A DNA stretch of 64,000 bases from Scilla litardierei (GCA_030789695.1 CM061142.1:604323659-604387658); one strand, 5' to 3'; positions 46,896 through 60,100 are shown, numbered from the stretch's first letter. Numbers and translations are program-made. The notes: generated by a model from the sequence alone, not told the origin.

Positions 46896-49653
46896 ATGTA
46901 CACGAGATCAAAGGTGCCCCAAGAAGAAATATTATTCGACCCTGAGATCGAGCGTATGGTAAGGAGGCTTACAGCTGAGAGGTGATTTGCAATAGAGGAA
47001 AATCAAATGGCCGCGCCGGAAACACCAGAGGAGCTAGCAGCGTGTATGGCTAGGCGTGTCTCCATCCGAGATAGGCTACGGCCCAAGACCATGTCTACCA
47101 CCTCTTCTATAGTCATGCCAGATTTGGCGGCCGACAAGAACTTTGAGCTGAAAACAGGACTTGTAGTGTTGATGCAACAAGACCCATTTCATGGGAACTC
47201 ACAAGAAAACCCACACTACCATCTGCAATCGTTCTTGGCTAAATGTGCCACTTTCTAGATGCCTGGCGTGTCGATTGACGCTATTCGACTGCGCCTCTTT
47301 TCGTTTTGCTCTTCGAGATAAGGCATTGTATTGGTTGAGGACACAAGCCGAGGGGATCTTCACCACTTGGGATGAGCTGGCAAGCGCATTTGTCAATAAG
47401 TTCTATCCGCCACCCAAGACTATTAAGATTCGAAGCGCACTGATGTCCTTCAAGCAAGGCCCTCAAGAAACTTTATATAAGGCGTGGGAGTGTTTCAAGG
47501 ATCTCCAACACCAATGTCCCCACCATAGAATTGAGCCATGGGAGCTTGTGTATAGCTTCTATAACGGATTGCAACCGAGCACAAAGCAAATAATTGATGC
47601 AACCGCCAATGGAACTATCTTGTCAAAGACACCGGATGACGTTACGGCCTTACTTGAGGAGATGGCCTCGAATAATCAGCAGTGGGCCAACGAAAGGGGA
47701 CATTCTTCGTCATCCTTGAAGCCGACAAGTATCTATGAAGCAAAGGCAGTGGCAGAGCTCTCTACAAAATTTGATTCTCTTCACAAAGTCGTAGAGAGAT
47801 GGGAAAAGTTTGTTAGTGAACCACATGGAGCCCCCACCGTTTCTACACCGGGATGAAGCATGAGCGACTGGCAAGATCAAGCCCATGTTATGTTTGTTGG
47901 AGGGGAGCAAGGAGACGGAGCTATGGAGCAAGCTCAATATGTTGCGGGAAGTACCGGTTATTGGGTGAACCCGGCTACAAGGGGTCACCCCGGATTTTCA
48001 TACGCCAACAATGATGGAGCCTTGAATGCACAGCCACAACAATCACAAGCCCGGCCTCCACAACAAACACAGTATCAACAAATGGCACCCTAACAACAAA
48101 ACTACCCATTGATGCAACAGGCAGGGCCCTATTGAGCCCTAGGATACAATTATGGATGGAGGGCACTCAATCCACCACAAGCGCCGATAAGGTCGGACCA
48201 TGAAGCAAGGGTTGAATAGTTCTTGGCCGAACAAAAGAAGTTTAATGCAAAATTGACGGCTCAACAAGATTCCCTCAACACCGTCGTGGCATAGTTATCG
48301 GAGCAACTCACATTGCTCAATAAGACCAATCAACAATTGCCGGCTCAACCGGAACAAAACCCATGAAGCAACACCGGGCACATTAATGCGGTTGTGGCAA
48401 TGACTACAAGAGGTGGGAAGAACACTACTCCTGCCATGATTCAAGCTAAGGAGCCGAGGGAAGAAATTTCGATTGATGAGGAGCTGGGCAATGCAGAGGA
48501 GGACCCGAAGGCGCCGAGCGACGGTGAAAAATCTGAAGTAGAGAAGCCATGAGAAGAGCGAGCTTATATGCCACCGGTACCATACCCACAACGGTTGGCA
48601 AAGGCAAGGATTGAGAAAAAGGCTCGTCAAATTTCTAGAGTATTTGCGAGGTGTGAGCTTGAACGTCCCATCCTTGGATGTAATCATCGAAATCCCGTCC
48701 TATGCTAAGTTCCTAAAGGATTTGATCGCGGGAAAAAAGCGAAAAGAAAGGATCATGCTCGTCGAGCAAAGTACGTTGGTTACTAGAAAGGAGAAAGCGC
48801 CGAACTAGTTCAAAGATCCCGGTAGTTTCCGAATTCCTTGCACGCTTGGAGGAGTCCCACTTCAGAAAGCTTTGGTAGATTTGGGAGCAAGCGTGAGCCT
48901 CATGCCCCTCACGATGTTCAAGAAATTGAATACGGAAACCGAACTCAAGGCCACAGACATGAAGATACAACTCGTCGATGGGCGACTCACTAGGCCAATG
49001 GGGATTTCCGAAAACATACCACTACAAGTACCGGGTGGACTCTGCTTGCCATGCGACTTCGTGGTGATGGATATTAAGGCGGAAGGTGATACGTCGCTGA
49101 TTCTTGGACGCCCTTTCTTAGCCACTGCCGGAGTGGTTGTAGATGTGAGGGAATGAACCTTATCCTTGAATGTCAGCAATATTGAAGTTGAGCTCCACAT
49201 TTCGAAGGCAATGAAGCATATGCCTTGGCCAGAAGACATGGATTACGTGGACCTCCTTGACGAGGTGATTGACGACACCATGCCATTTTCCATCGAAGCC
49301 AAGCACGATGACGGCCTCGAATAGGGCCAACTTACAAAGATGGCGAAATGATGGAAGACCCGTCGGACCCTCCTATGGATGAAGAGAAGGACGACATTGA
49401 CGTCGTCAAGATTAGAGAGCTATGTAAGCTGTCTACGGCGAAGCATATGAAGAAAGCTCCACCGACCAACAAATCTTCGTCGCCGACCAAAAAGAAGGAT
49501 GTCAAAAGCTCAAGCTCGGGGGACTCACCCCCCACTACTACCCATGATGAAGGGGAGCCGAGGAACACCGAAGAAAATCAACAACTAAACCCAAGCGGAC
49601 TTCCTGACAAGTTTGACGCGCGCATCTCACATACACCAAACATCGAGCTTTAG
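46896..49653 (+). pseudogene. Gag-protease region (element G)
   Basis: It starts MYTRSKVPQEEILFDPEIE. The retrotransposon Gag domain has KALYWLRTQAEG, WDELASAFVNKFYPP, LMSFKQGPQETLYKAWE and YNGLQPSTKQIIDA. A Gln-rich segment and then an aspartic protease follow, with VDLGASVSLMPL as active site and LILGRPFLATAG as flap/C-terminal motif. Damage includes in-frame stops near 46983, 47256, 47854 and 48091 and a one-base shift near 47304, so no complete protein is possible. A Lys/Ser-rich tail ends near 49653. RT should follow in an autonomous Athila, but the sequence goes straight to non-coding DNA. Confidence 0.88.
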
Positions 49654-49656
49654 TCG

Positions 49657-49746
49657 CGAATCTTAAGGGGTCGAGCTCAAGACCATAAACGAGCGCTTAT
49701 CGGGAGGCAACCCGACGATTTTATCTCATTTTTAGTTGAACTTTTC
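49657..49746 (+). other. Conserved non-coding block after gag-protease
   Basis: About 85 of 90 bases match 61572-61661 of element H by eye, including gagcgcttatcgggaggc. The surrounding sequence is more diverged. Confidence 0.7.
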
Positions 49747-49822
49747 TTTTTAATTTTTGTTTTAGATCTTTATTAGTGTTTAGAGTCAAGTGTCGAAGAA
49801 AAAAACTGACAACAGGCAACAT

Positions 49823-49834
49823 TTTTCATTTCAG
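49823..49834 (+). other. Splice-acceptor-like site before the palindrome array
   Basis: ttttcatttcag followed by gagaagga. The same acceptor-like block occurs in element H near 61475-61490 (minus). A similar tttcag site lies in the LTR near 45136. Confidence 0.4.
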
Positions 49835-49982
49835 GAGAAGGAGAATAGGAGACCATATGAATGGAGGACGATCATGGCGTTGGGGAGCGTTCTAGGATTG
49901 CTCTCAGACGTCAAGAGAGGGAAGAAACTGACGGGGGAAATAAAATCAGAAAGTGGAGCAAAAACAGAGAGTTGGAGCTGAA

Positions 49983-50312
49983 AATAGGAGCCTACTCGAC
50001 CGAGTGACATTTTCACTCGGCCGAGTGAAAACCCAACTCGGCCGAGTAGGGTACTGACCCGAGAAGTTTCGAAAAACCCCTCTCTGTTAATTACATGCCA
50101 CTCGGTCGAGTGACTTTGTTACTCGACTGAGTGAACCAGACACTTTCAGCACTTGAAAAGCTCTGAGTGGCCTAGCCACTCGGCCGAGTGACTTTTGTCA
50201 ACTCGGTCGAGTGATAGTGCTACTCAGCCAAGTCAGAACTTACACGAAAAATTTTAAAATTCTATAAACTGATCCACTAGACCGAGTAGTCATCATCACT
50301 CGGCCGAGTGAC
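49983..50312. repeat. Array of CACTCGGCCGAGTG palindromes in element G interior
   Basis: About ten exact or near copies lie between gag-protease and the ATHILA-type ORF, directly before a TATA-like motif. Confidence 0.92.
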
Positions 50313-50317
50313 CTGCC

Positions 50318-50325
50318 CTATATAG
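50318..50325 (+). promoter_or_regulatory. Candidate internal promoter TATA of element G
   Basis: ctatatag lies right after the palindrome array and about 490 bp before the ATHILA-type ORF. Element H has TATTTAAA in the same relation. Confidence 0.45.
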
Positions 50326-50809
50326 TCAATAGCTCGCGGCCCCAAATCAAAAAATTCCCAAATTCTCAAACCGACAACCCGAGCTTCCCCCAATCGCCCG
50401 AGCATCCGACCCCATCGTCCGAGCCGCACCTGCCTGTGCCCAAGTGGTGCGACCCCACGCCGGCCACGCCACCGCCGGCGCTGCCTCCATCGCCGCTGAT
50501 CGTCCCCTAGCCCTAATTTCCCCTTTTCTCCCAGTCTCCATTTCGTAAGCCCTATTCCTCCCCGAATAGAAATTAAACTATATACACACCTATTTCTCTT
50601 GATTTTCCCTTAAATTTATTGGTATTCCTTGCTAATCAATCAATTTTGTGTTTCAAGATAGCTTGGGGGAGAATCAGGGGCAGATTCGGTGCTTCTCAGT
50701 GGAGGCGTCTCTTCGCTCTTACCACTTGCTTGGAGTCACGTCGTGCTCGGGTATACTCGCTCCTTTTTATTAGCACTTCATGTTGGTTGGCACATCTCAC
50801 GGCACTACC

Positions 50810-52614
50810 ATGCCCCCACGCACTAGGTCGCGTTTACGAGCGCCCACCTCCAAGCGGAGGAGGACTAGTGAGCCTGGCTCTTCCTCTGCTATAGCGGACT
50901 CCCCGCCGCCTAGCCCCCCTACCACCCACACTTCCACCTCCTACTGCATCCATTCCACCCCCACTGGCATAGCCCGTTCCAGCTTTCGGTACGTTGGAGA
51001 TCACTTTTTGAGATGATGCACACCGCGTCAGATTTGAAAGAATCTCCCATCAATCGATTGTCCCCTCTAGGTTTGCACACAGTGCATATTTAGAGCACCT
51101 AGGGGTGTTCAAGAGTATACTCCAGTTGTATGACAACATGGGATGGCGTGATTTTCTGTCGGTGTCAACGGACACCTACGTCCGACCGACACTCGAGGTC
51201 CTGAGTTCTATCCGTAGGACTCCAGGGGGTTGCACGTTTCGTCTGATGGATCATGAGTGCGAGATTACTCTCGATATGCTCCGAGCCTTTTCCCAGTGGC
51301 CCCCTGTCCCGAACCCCGACCGTGCTTTTAATGCCACACACATCGCCCCACCGTCATTCGATACACATGCTTTTTGGACGTTGATCATGTTCTCCCCACT
51401 CGCTTTTGACCCTAGCCGGGCCAAGGCCTCCTCTATCGTCCACCCATGCCTCTGCATTGCTCAGCGCCTCATGGCGACCACATTTCTCCCGAGGTATGAG
51501 CCTGGGATGATGTCTACGCCTGAGCTTTATATGCTCTATGCGATGACTAGAGCGAGAGTCTTTGAGGGTGACACGGACGACTTAGTCCCCGCTGTTCAGA
51601 TCGATATAGCTAGCTGGTACCTAGACCGCATTATTTCTTCTACCACCACCAGGACGATGATCTTTTGTGGCGGTCTGATTACCTTGCTAGCTCCTTTGTG
51701 CGGAGTTGACCTCCCAGCTGCATACATGCTTGAGACCAAGGGCGCTCCGCTTTAGCCCCTCCTCCCACCTATGGACCCGGAGATCCCGATCCCTCAGCCT
51801 GCACCAGATTTGATCCCTGCTCCCGGTACCTCTGTCCACACTTCTGTCAGTGTCGGGAGCACCCTAGCTGAGTCCACCACCTCCTCCACCACCACCACCT
51901 CTGTGCCGCTGACCTATGTCCCATTTCTTCTGTAAGTCTTGAGAGTGCCACCACCGTCGTTTTTGAGAGAGGCGAGCCTTCCTTTATTTCGACGGCCCAG
52001 ACCCTGTTGTCACTAGATTTCTCGACCCCTGGAGATTCATTTTGTACTGATCTCATGACCTCCCCAGTCGTCGACACTTCCGTCTCTGCTGACGCTGTCT
52101 TCACTGAGAGCATCGTGACGTCTGTCCCTATTTCTGTGTCAGCGACCTCTCCACCATTCTCGCCCACTTTCACCACTTCAGATTCTACCACTGCTCACAC
52201 TTCTGAAAGCATCCATGCATCTCAATCTCCCACAGAGGCTGTGCGTCTTTTAGTGAGCACATCACCACACCCTCACCTAGTAGTGGCCCCACTTGTCTAC
52301 GGTGGCCATGTGCGGCAGCCCCGACCCCCACCTATTCGACCCTCTCCCCCACCCCCGATACCCTCATTCAGCACCTGCGTGCCTTAGAGGGGGCTGTTAG
52401 TGGGCTCAAAGGAGATTTTCGGGCTCTCGCTGCCACTGTTAGCTCTGTGCAGTCACGCGTCGCTCTACTCCCTGGTATTCAGCTTACCCTGAACCAGATT
52501 CTTGTGCGACTGCCACAGCCTCCACCTGCAGCTATCCATCCCATTTCACAGCAGCCTCCGCCGCCACCACCTCCCCCACCACAGGGGGGTGCTGGTGATC
52601 CACCACCTGCTTAG
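50810..52614 (+). pseudogene. ATHILA-type ORF (element G)
   Basis: It starts MPPRTRSRLRAPTSKRRR, a basic N-terminus that may be a nuclear signal. A globular part of about 215 residues follows (GWRDFLSVS, TFRLMDHECEITLDMLRAF, YMLYAMTRARVFEGD). Next come a long Ser/Thr/Pro region, a helical block (ALEGAVSGLKGDFRAL) and a proline-rich end. It resembles the ATHILA ORF-1 family of plant Athila elements, whose function is unknown. The frame shifts near 51010 at a T run, stops at 51753-51755, and shifts again near 51930 and 52370. The open core 51063-51755 is the longest intact part. An in-frame ATG at 50780 would add ten residues; I prefer 50810 because H starts with the same MPPRTRS. Confidence 0.78.
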
Positions 52615-54450
52615 ACATACACTTGATGCCTCTCATATTTTTTTCGCTGCTGTGATTGATATGATCTTTTTTGTCGGTTTTGCGCCCCTCCTCCCCACAC
52701 ATTTTGGTCACTTTTTGTTCGGATTTGTCTATATCATCCTGGGAGAGAGGAGGTATTTTTGGGACCGTTATATTGCACCACTTTGATCTCCACACTCATT
52801 ACTTGCATTTCCATCCCATTTTCTTTTATTTTCATCCTTTATCATGCATGCATCTTCACCCACCCATATCATGTTTCTCCATGTGCCACACTTAGCACAG
52901 TTTAGCTTGGGGGAGTGAGTGTCTCACGAACTTTTTGTTTTCTTCATTTTTATCTTCATTTTTTCCACCTTTCTTTATTTTCCACTTATTTTCACCCACT
53001 TTTTCATGGTTTTCCTCATGCATCACGTTTTCTTATTTTTGTGTGTGTTGCATATGTATAGTAATTCTTATTTTTCCTTTATCCTTATTTCTTTTACCTT
53101 TTTTGCTAGAGATGAATTTCCTGTGATGATGATGACTTGGAGTTAGCTTACTTTTATATGCATATTCTCTTGCCATGCCATCGTTTTTTTATTTCAGATA
53201 TCATATACTATACGTTGCCATGCATTCGAGAATAGTAACATGCATCTTTATTTTATGATTGTGAATGAAATTCTACCATTAGCTGCATCTGAAGATTTAT
53301 ATTGTATACTTTTCATAGAAAACACACCAAGCTTCATGCATTGATTGCCTAAATTTGGAGTACTGCTTTGTTGTCTGTTATCACTTCTATTTGCATGAAA
53401 TTGTACGCTCAATTTCCCAGTTGATTGAATGTATGCCTTTTTGATATAACTGGATTAGTTTACTTTATGAATTCAAACTGAGTAGATTACATTACCCTGC
53501 TGAAAGTTGTCATGCACATTTAAAAGAGTGAACTGAGAATATTTTTCTTTCTCCACATATCTTGAACTTCATTTCTATACTTAAAATCATTGGTGAATCT
53601 CCCTTTAGCAAATCTTATAGTGGCATCTTCCCCTTGCTATAAAGTCCAAGCTCCAATACCCCAAAATCAAAAGAAAAAAAGAATACTTGCATATCTCTCT
53701 ATCTTTGATTCGGGATTGTTATTGTGTATATTGGTCTAAAAAAGAGAAAAAGAGAAAATAAAAACAAAAAAAAGTAGTTCAACTGTATATACCTAATCCC
53801 ATCTCTTGCTTGCTTTCTTTCTTCCCTCTTTTATTTTTCTTGGAGCTTCAAAAAAAGGGGAAAAGTCGTATTGTTCTATTTGATGCCACCATGCTTATAG
53901 ATAAGCTTGGGGGGGAGAGGATCCAATAAGGTGTAAGAGAGTGACCACTTCTCTGTGCATGATGACCTAAGCTAGGTAATTTTTTTATACTCAGGGAGAT
54001 TACTTGGAGTATTACGAAGTCCATGAATTGAAATTTGGCATGCATTTCATGAATACCATTTCTTTCTATTTTTACTGCTCCATAATGTGTGATGCCTCTT
54101 ATACTCCAAGTAAAAAGCGATTGATTGAAAAGTGTGCAATCTATGATTATGTATATTACTTTGGATGCCTCAGACGACGCTAATTCTAGAATGATTTCAT
54201 GTTTCAGATCGTTTTGATATTCCTGGTTTCTATATCGAATGCTTTTATATGTGATCATGATATCGAGATAAAAATCTTTGGCATGTTTTTTATTCGTCGT
54301 GTGCTATTTGAGTAAGCAGCTCCACGTCCTGAGAAAATGATCTAGCACATCCCTCTTCATTTTCTATTATATCTTCTCCTTCCCTTTTTCCTTATTTTTC
54401 CCCGTCGGGTTCTCCTTTTTACTCATCTTCCTCGAGGACGAGTAAGAGGT
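52615..54450 (+). other. Element G 3' non-coding tail
   Basis: It is T-rich without an ORF of note. PPT-like aagcttggggg motifs lie at 52904 and 53903. It is homologous to the tail of element H. Confidence 0.75.
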
Positions 54451-54465
54451 AAGCTTGGGGGATTT
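54451..54465 (+). other. Polypurine tract of element G
   Basis: AAGCTTGGGGGATTT directly precedes the TGATCGC start of the 3' LTR. Confidence 0.85.
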
Positions 54466-55462
54466 TGATCGCTCCTTATTTTACACCTTTTTTCTGCATG
54501 TTTGCATGTTAGTTCAATCGCCCATATTGTGATTTTCACGATTATTCGACGATATCGCGTTGCTTTTCACTATTTCTTGTTTTTGTCGGATTTCAGGAAA
54601 TATGGAGTGATCTGGAGCATAAACGAGATCAAGGGATTTTCACGCATGCTGGAGCACTGCCTGTGACCCTATCGAGGAGCTAGCAGCACTGGATGATGAG
54701 TGGAAGAAGAAGAAGTTCGATAGAATCGACGAGGAGGAGAAGATAGGACTCCAGAAACAGCCCATTCGACCGAGCAGACAGCTCATATTCGTGAGTAGTT
54801 CCGCTGTTCTAGGGCATGGGGATGAACCCTGTGGATCCGATTTTAGAATTGTGATGAACGAATTGTTTTGTTGCTAAGATTGATAGACGATTGGGTTATG
54901 ATTGATTTATTACAGGTAGCTAGAAATTTCCATCGATTGGGGTCTGCAAGAGAATGTATTTCAATCGATGGGAAGGCCTAGATATTCGATTTAGGTTTAT
55001 AATCGAGATTCTCTAGACTTGGTTTGCAAGAGATTGGACCAAAGCTAGAATTTTTATTATAAACCTATACTCATATTCGTTTGCAAGAGATTGGACGAAT
55101 ACGAACTATCATAACCTAGATCGTAACTCAAGTTTGCAGGAGAGTGGACTCGAGGTGTGATTGGACGATGATGTCGATCTTCATGCTAGCGGCTTAGGTT
55201 AGGGTTTGCACGAGAGTGAGGCCTAATCTATGTTGCTATAAACCGGCAATAGCGCGAGAGCGTGAGCTTGGTTCTCTATTTAGTTACGACTAGTTCACCT
55301 CAATTCAAGCCTTGCAACACTGAGATTCACGATTTACAAAGATAAATAACGATCCGTAATGGGGATTCCCTGGCGCTAGACGCTTTTATTATATAGAATT
55401 CTAATTGTTAATTAAATGACCGTGACAATATTCCCGAAACCATTCCGTTCTACCACCAATAG

Positions 55463-55467
55463 CTAGG
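55463..55467. repeat. Target site duplication of solo LTR F, left copy
   Basis: ctagg, repeated at 60096-60100. The 5' LTR of element G has a single ctagg at the matching site near 46640. Confidence 0.93.
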
Positions 55468-58400
55468 TGTAATGCCCGCATGTGGAAAATATTATTTGCG
55501 TGTGTGCGTATAGTAATTTTGTTGTGTGTATAGTAAATTCCTACATGTATGGCTATAAGGTGACTATGATTTGCTCTGAATATATAAGTGGATGTGTGTG
55601 GTTGGATAGTATATTGATATTATTGTTAGCGTGCTATTGGTGTTTAGTAGCATGCTTAGCGATTTTAGTTGGAGAGTGTGTATAGTAAAATGATGTGTTC
55701 ACGACAATCGGTGATGCTGAGCTAGTTACGAATGAATGATATTATTATTATTATTGATGTTGGTTGTTGTGTTTGGTGATGTTGTTAATATTATTGGTAA
55801 CAGTATTTTTATTATTGGTGATGTTGACCAATATTACCAGGGTTATTGTTAGGGCCTTAGTTAATTTTGGTAGCTAGGGATGGGCTTGGATTATTGTTAG
55901 TTGCTGTTGTTTGGGCTTTAATAGTGGGCTTGGATTATTAGGAAGAATGGAAAACTTGTAAATACCCATTTATTCCATCATCTCCTTCACTTTCTTAACT
56001 CATTTCTTTATTTTTCTTTTTCCCTTTCTTTCCCCCCAAGACTCACGCACAGGCCGAATCCTCCATGGCTGGCCGAGCTCCCCTCTTGAGGACAAGCCGA
56101 AAAATGTCCAGGCAAATGGAGAGAAATCAAAGAAGAAAGAAGAGGAAGAAGAGATGAAGCTAAGCACTAAACCCATCCTCTCCTTCTACCCTCCATCTCC
56201 TCCAATTTCTCTCCTCCCCCTTGGCCAAAAATCCCCCCCTCCTTGCCTGGCCAAAAATCCCCCAAGCCCCATAGCTGGCCGAAATTCCGCAAGCCAAGAA
56301 AGATGAAGGGAGAGATTGGAAGAGAATTAGGAGGAGGAAGGAGGAAGAGAAGAGGAGAAATCTAGGGTTTGGGATTTCATCGGAGCTCGATGGAGATGGA
56401 AGAGCTTCATAAAATTGAAAGAGAATTAGGGATTGAGCTTGAAATTGGAAGAAGAATTGGCATCTTGGATGAGGTAGGATTCCATCCTCAACTCGTATGG
56501 TTCATTTTCTTGCATGGTGAGAATAAAGTTTGCATCTTTGGGGTTTTTGTGAATTTCTTTGCCATGGAGCATGCAAGATTGAATTAATAGGATGGGTTGG
56601 AATAATTGATGCCATGAGTAGATTCCATGTTGATCTTGTATGCTTTGTTTCATTCGTTTCGTGAAATTGAAATGGTATGATGTGTTGGGTTAATGTTTAT
56701 TTTACACCTAAATTTCATGTTGTGTTGAATTGTAGGATGTATTGAAATTAATAATGCTAAGGTTTAGTTGAATTAAGTGGAAATGTTCTTAAGTTCAATT
56801 TTCATTGATTAGTTGAAGTTGCCCTCAAGTTGAGTATTGGAAGCTTCTTCCCCATTTTCCCCTTGCATGAAAAGTGCTCATTTTTCATTGAGGTGAGAAG
56901 TTGCTTTAATTTCCATTTGAGTTGAGAAGTGAACTATTGAATAATGTGCTGCTTCAATTTTATTTTGGTGTAGAAAGGTTATGGAACGGGAAGGAAGTGT
57001 TACTTGAATTTCTCTAAAATTTCTCATGTAACACGGAACTTTTCATTGAATTTCTTTTGTATGAGAATGGGCTTGTTGGTGATGTTACTCTCATTTTGGG
57101 TGAGTGTGCCCTCATTTTGACATATGGAGTCATTTGATTAAAGGAATTGGTTTTTATTTCGTTGCATTGATTAAATGAAATTGTTTGCCTTAATTTAGCT
57201 ATGGGGTAGAGGGAGTTGGAAATGGAGCGAGATGATGTCTTTAACACCTTGTTTCAATAAATATGCAAATGGCCCTCTTTAACAGTGTTGGAAACGTAAA
57301 TCTATTTCCAATCCCCTTTGCATGAATTGGGTGACTTAAGTAAGTTACGTGGACCTTAGGAGTTGACATGGGAATTTAAATCAAGTAGGAAACTTTAAAG
57401 TAATTAAGTTAAACTTAATGTTGGAAGTTCTGATTAAAATTGAAATTATATGTCATGTTGATCTAAAAGAGAAGAGTGCTTCTTTATGTGCTTTAGTAGT
57501 TTGTTGCTACTAGTAGAAGGTTATTAAAGAAGTTAACTTTAATTAGGAGGATGCATACTCGTTTATGCCATAAAATTTACGAATTCACTAACACGACTCT
57601 ATCTTTCTAATAACCTCATGTTGCTTCCCTTGAATGTGTTAGCTTACTTAGGGTGCTAAATTGCTCGTACCTAAATAAAGTTGATGTCTTGTTTCAACGT
57701 GCGATGTTTATTGCCATATTGGCAAGATACTCTCTTTCCATGCAAGAAATGATATTTATTCCAAGATCATGCATAAGTTCCCATTTTTGTGAATTATGTA
57801 AGCCATGGTTGTTTCTCTCTTTATTGCGTTGAAGTGAAAATCCTCACATACTGAGGCAAACTCCTTTCTTGATATTTCGGCCTTGGGCCTCTTGTAATAT
57901 TTTGATGTGATAATGAAAATATGATGGTGTTGGATAGAAGAAGAAATTTGAAAGAAAGCAAAATGCAAAGAATGTAATATGCACCCATACACATGGGTTG
58001 CGATATGATGTGATTAGGACACGAGGTGGAGTGCACGAGCATGGACAAAGTGCCGCGGTAGGAGGCGGGTGAATACGCCGTTGGCCACCTCTTGATCCAT
58101 TAGGTGACTCCACGTTGATAACGGAGTAGAAGCTCTTGTACGAGCACGCCGGCTCATTCATGGGATCCCCTTGCATTGCATTGCATCGCATTACTTGTGC
58201 ATCATATGCATCATGTCATCATGTAGCATTGTTGGGTGAATTATGGTTGTATTTGTGTGATGGTTAACCTTTGAGAATGCATGTTGCCATGGAAGTATTT
58301 GGTGCTTGAATAACGGAATGTTGGAAAGTATGGGTTGTTAGTTAGTAAATATTGTTATTTTGTTGTTATTGCTAGTAGTGATATGGATGATATTGATGTT

Positions 58401-58795
58401 GGTATTGGTGATCATTAATGTTATTAGAAAATATTGGGATGCTGGAAGTATTATGGAATGTTGGAATTTAACATCCAAGTTACCATGAAGCATTCATGGT
58501 TGAATTAGGATGCTAATTTGTATTATTTGATGCAATGATCATGTCACATGTTACTTGAATGTTTTGTCCCAATAATTATGCAAAGTGCTCTCATTTTGGA
58601 ACATGGAAGCATTAGTATTCTTTCCATTGCATGAGAAGATGGAAATGCTCCCCTTTATGAAATTAATCTCATGTTGGTTTCTTGGGTAAATAGAATAGAA
58701 CTCATTTGTTACATGAATTAAACGAAATTGTTCTCCTTTACTATATCGTTTGTTCAAATCAATGGCCCTCTTTTGGAAGTTGGAGAGGTTATGTT

Positions 58796-58903
58796 GATGC
58801 TTATAGTAGTGTTGGTGGTGTTGTGGGGATGTTTTGATTATACCATTGCTTATAGTAGTGATGGTGGTGTTGTTGGTGTTGTGGGAATGTTTTGATTATA
58901 CCA
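58796..58903. repeat. Tandem duplication in solo LTR F
   Basis: Two copies of a unit of about 55 bp running from gcttatagtagt to gattataccat. Confidence 0.85.
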
Positions 58904-60038
58904 TATTCTCTTTGAAATACTATTTATGTTTTCCTTTAGAAATGTTACTTATGTTGTACTTGGAAACTTGATAAATACGAGAGAATCTCTGCCAAAATTT
59001 TGTAGATTTTTCCATGACATCCGAAGTATTAGAAACTTCAGCTAAGACTACTACACAAATTCCCTTGCTACTTCTCTCAAATTTCCATGTTTAGAGGAAA
59101 ATGTGTTTACTCAATTTATAAAGAAAAGATAGTTCCTTCCTTAAGTACTTGGGCCCAATGATGCAAAAGATGGACTCTTTCTTGGCCTTCTTAATTTTAG
59201 CATTTTGCGAAAACTTATGTGTAGCATGATTACATCAACACCCACTTATGCTAGATGTTCAATTATTTGATATTGCCAAGGAATAAATCCTTCATTGGAA
59301 GGCACGCTAATTACTAATGCTTGACAATGTTCTCATACATTGACATGTTGGTTATTGGAGTTGTCATATGTGGCTAGGGAATGTTTTAACTTTGCAATAA
59401 TGCTAAATGGCCTAAAGCTTGTAATAAATGTTGTAGTCCAAATGTTGTAACGATAGGATTCAGTTCCTTAATATTGCGGTTCACTCTTTATATGGCATAC
59501 TCACTTTACTTTGCATGCTACCCTCTTGCCACAGGTACGTGTTTGGTTAAAGATACCAATTACATTTTCATAATAATTTGTCGTGTTATGTCTTGAGTTA
59601 GTTTCTCGCTTGTTACTTAGTGTATTGCATTTTGTGCTCCATGTGAGTTGAGTTTGGGATTCCTACTGGGTCACACTATGACGTGTCCCGTTGATATTTT
59701 TCAGGTGCTGGCTCTTGGAGTCAGAGGCCCACCAGTCCAGTTGGTTGGAGTTGGTTGGAGTTGAGGGTTTTGAGAGGGTGAGAGATGCTTAGAATATGTT
59801 TTTTGTACATTTGAGAGTCGTGGGTAAATGTTGTAGTTGAGATGTGTATAATGATGTTGTACCTGGTCTTATGGTATGTGTATATATATAGTTATGTATA
59901 TCCTGTTTGGATTGTTGGCTCCTTGTTTTTTTCGAGTTCTGTGCTGTTGGAATGTTACAGGTACTATCCCAGCAGTGCGCAGTGGGCCTGCTTGTGCCTT
60001 GAAATTTTGCACTTCTCTTCTGTAGCACCCGCCTCTTT

Positions 60039-60077
60039 GGGAATACCTGATACGGATTCGTACTTATCAGGTATCCC
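60039..60077 (+). other. Inverted repeat near the end of solo LTR F
   Basis: gggaatacctgata pairs with tatcaggtatccc across a 12-base loop, with one bulged A. It lies 18 bp before the LTR end and may be a transcript-end hairpin. Confidence 0.6.
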
Positions 60078-60095
60078 GGGGAGCGGGGCGTTACA

Positions 60096-60100
60096 CTAGG
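60096..60100. repeat. Target site duplication of solo LTR F, right copy
   Basis: ctagg. Confidence 0.93.

Larger units (their letters stand above)
55468..60095. mobile_element. Element F: solo LTR of a Ty3/gypsy element
   Basis: It is 4628 bp, starts TGTAATGCCC and ends GGGGCGTTACA, with a perfect 5-bp duplication. It has no primer site, purine tract or second LTR, and no coding domain. The end sequence and large size resemble the LTRs of elements B and D. ORFs inside are all under 116 codons and show no domain. Orientation by analogy with D would be plus. Confidence 0.82.

Noticed and set aside
52919..53146. Phe-rich ORFs resembling membrane proteins, also at 43453-44009
   Set aside because: They come from T-rich non-coding tail sequence of elements G and H and are not conserved in frame between the two.
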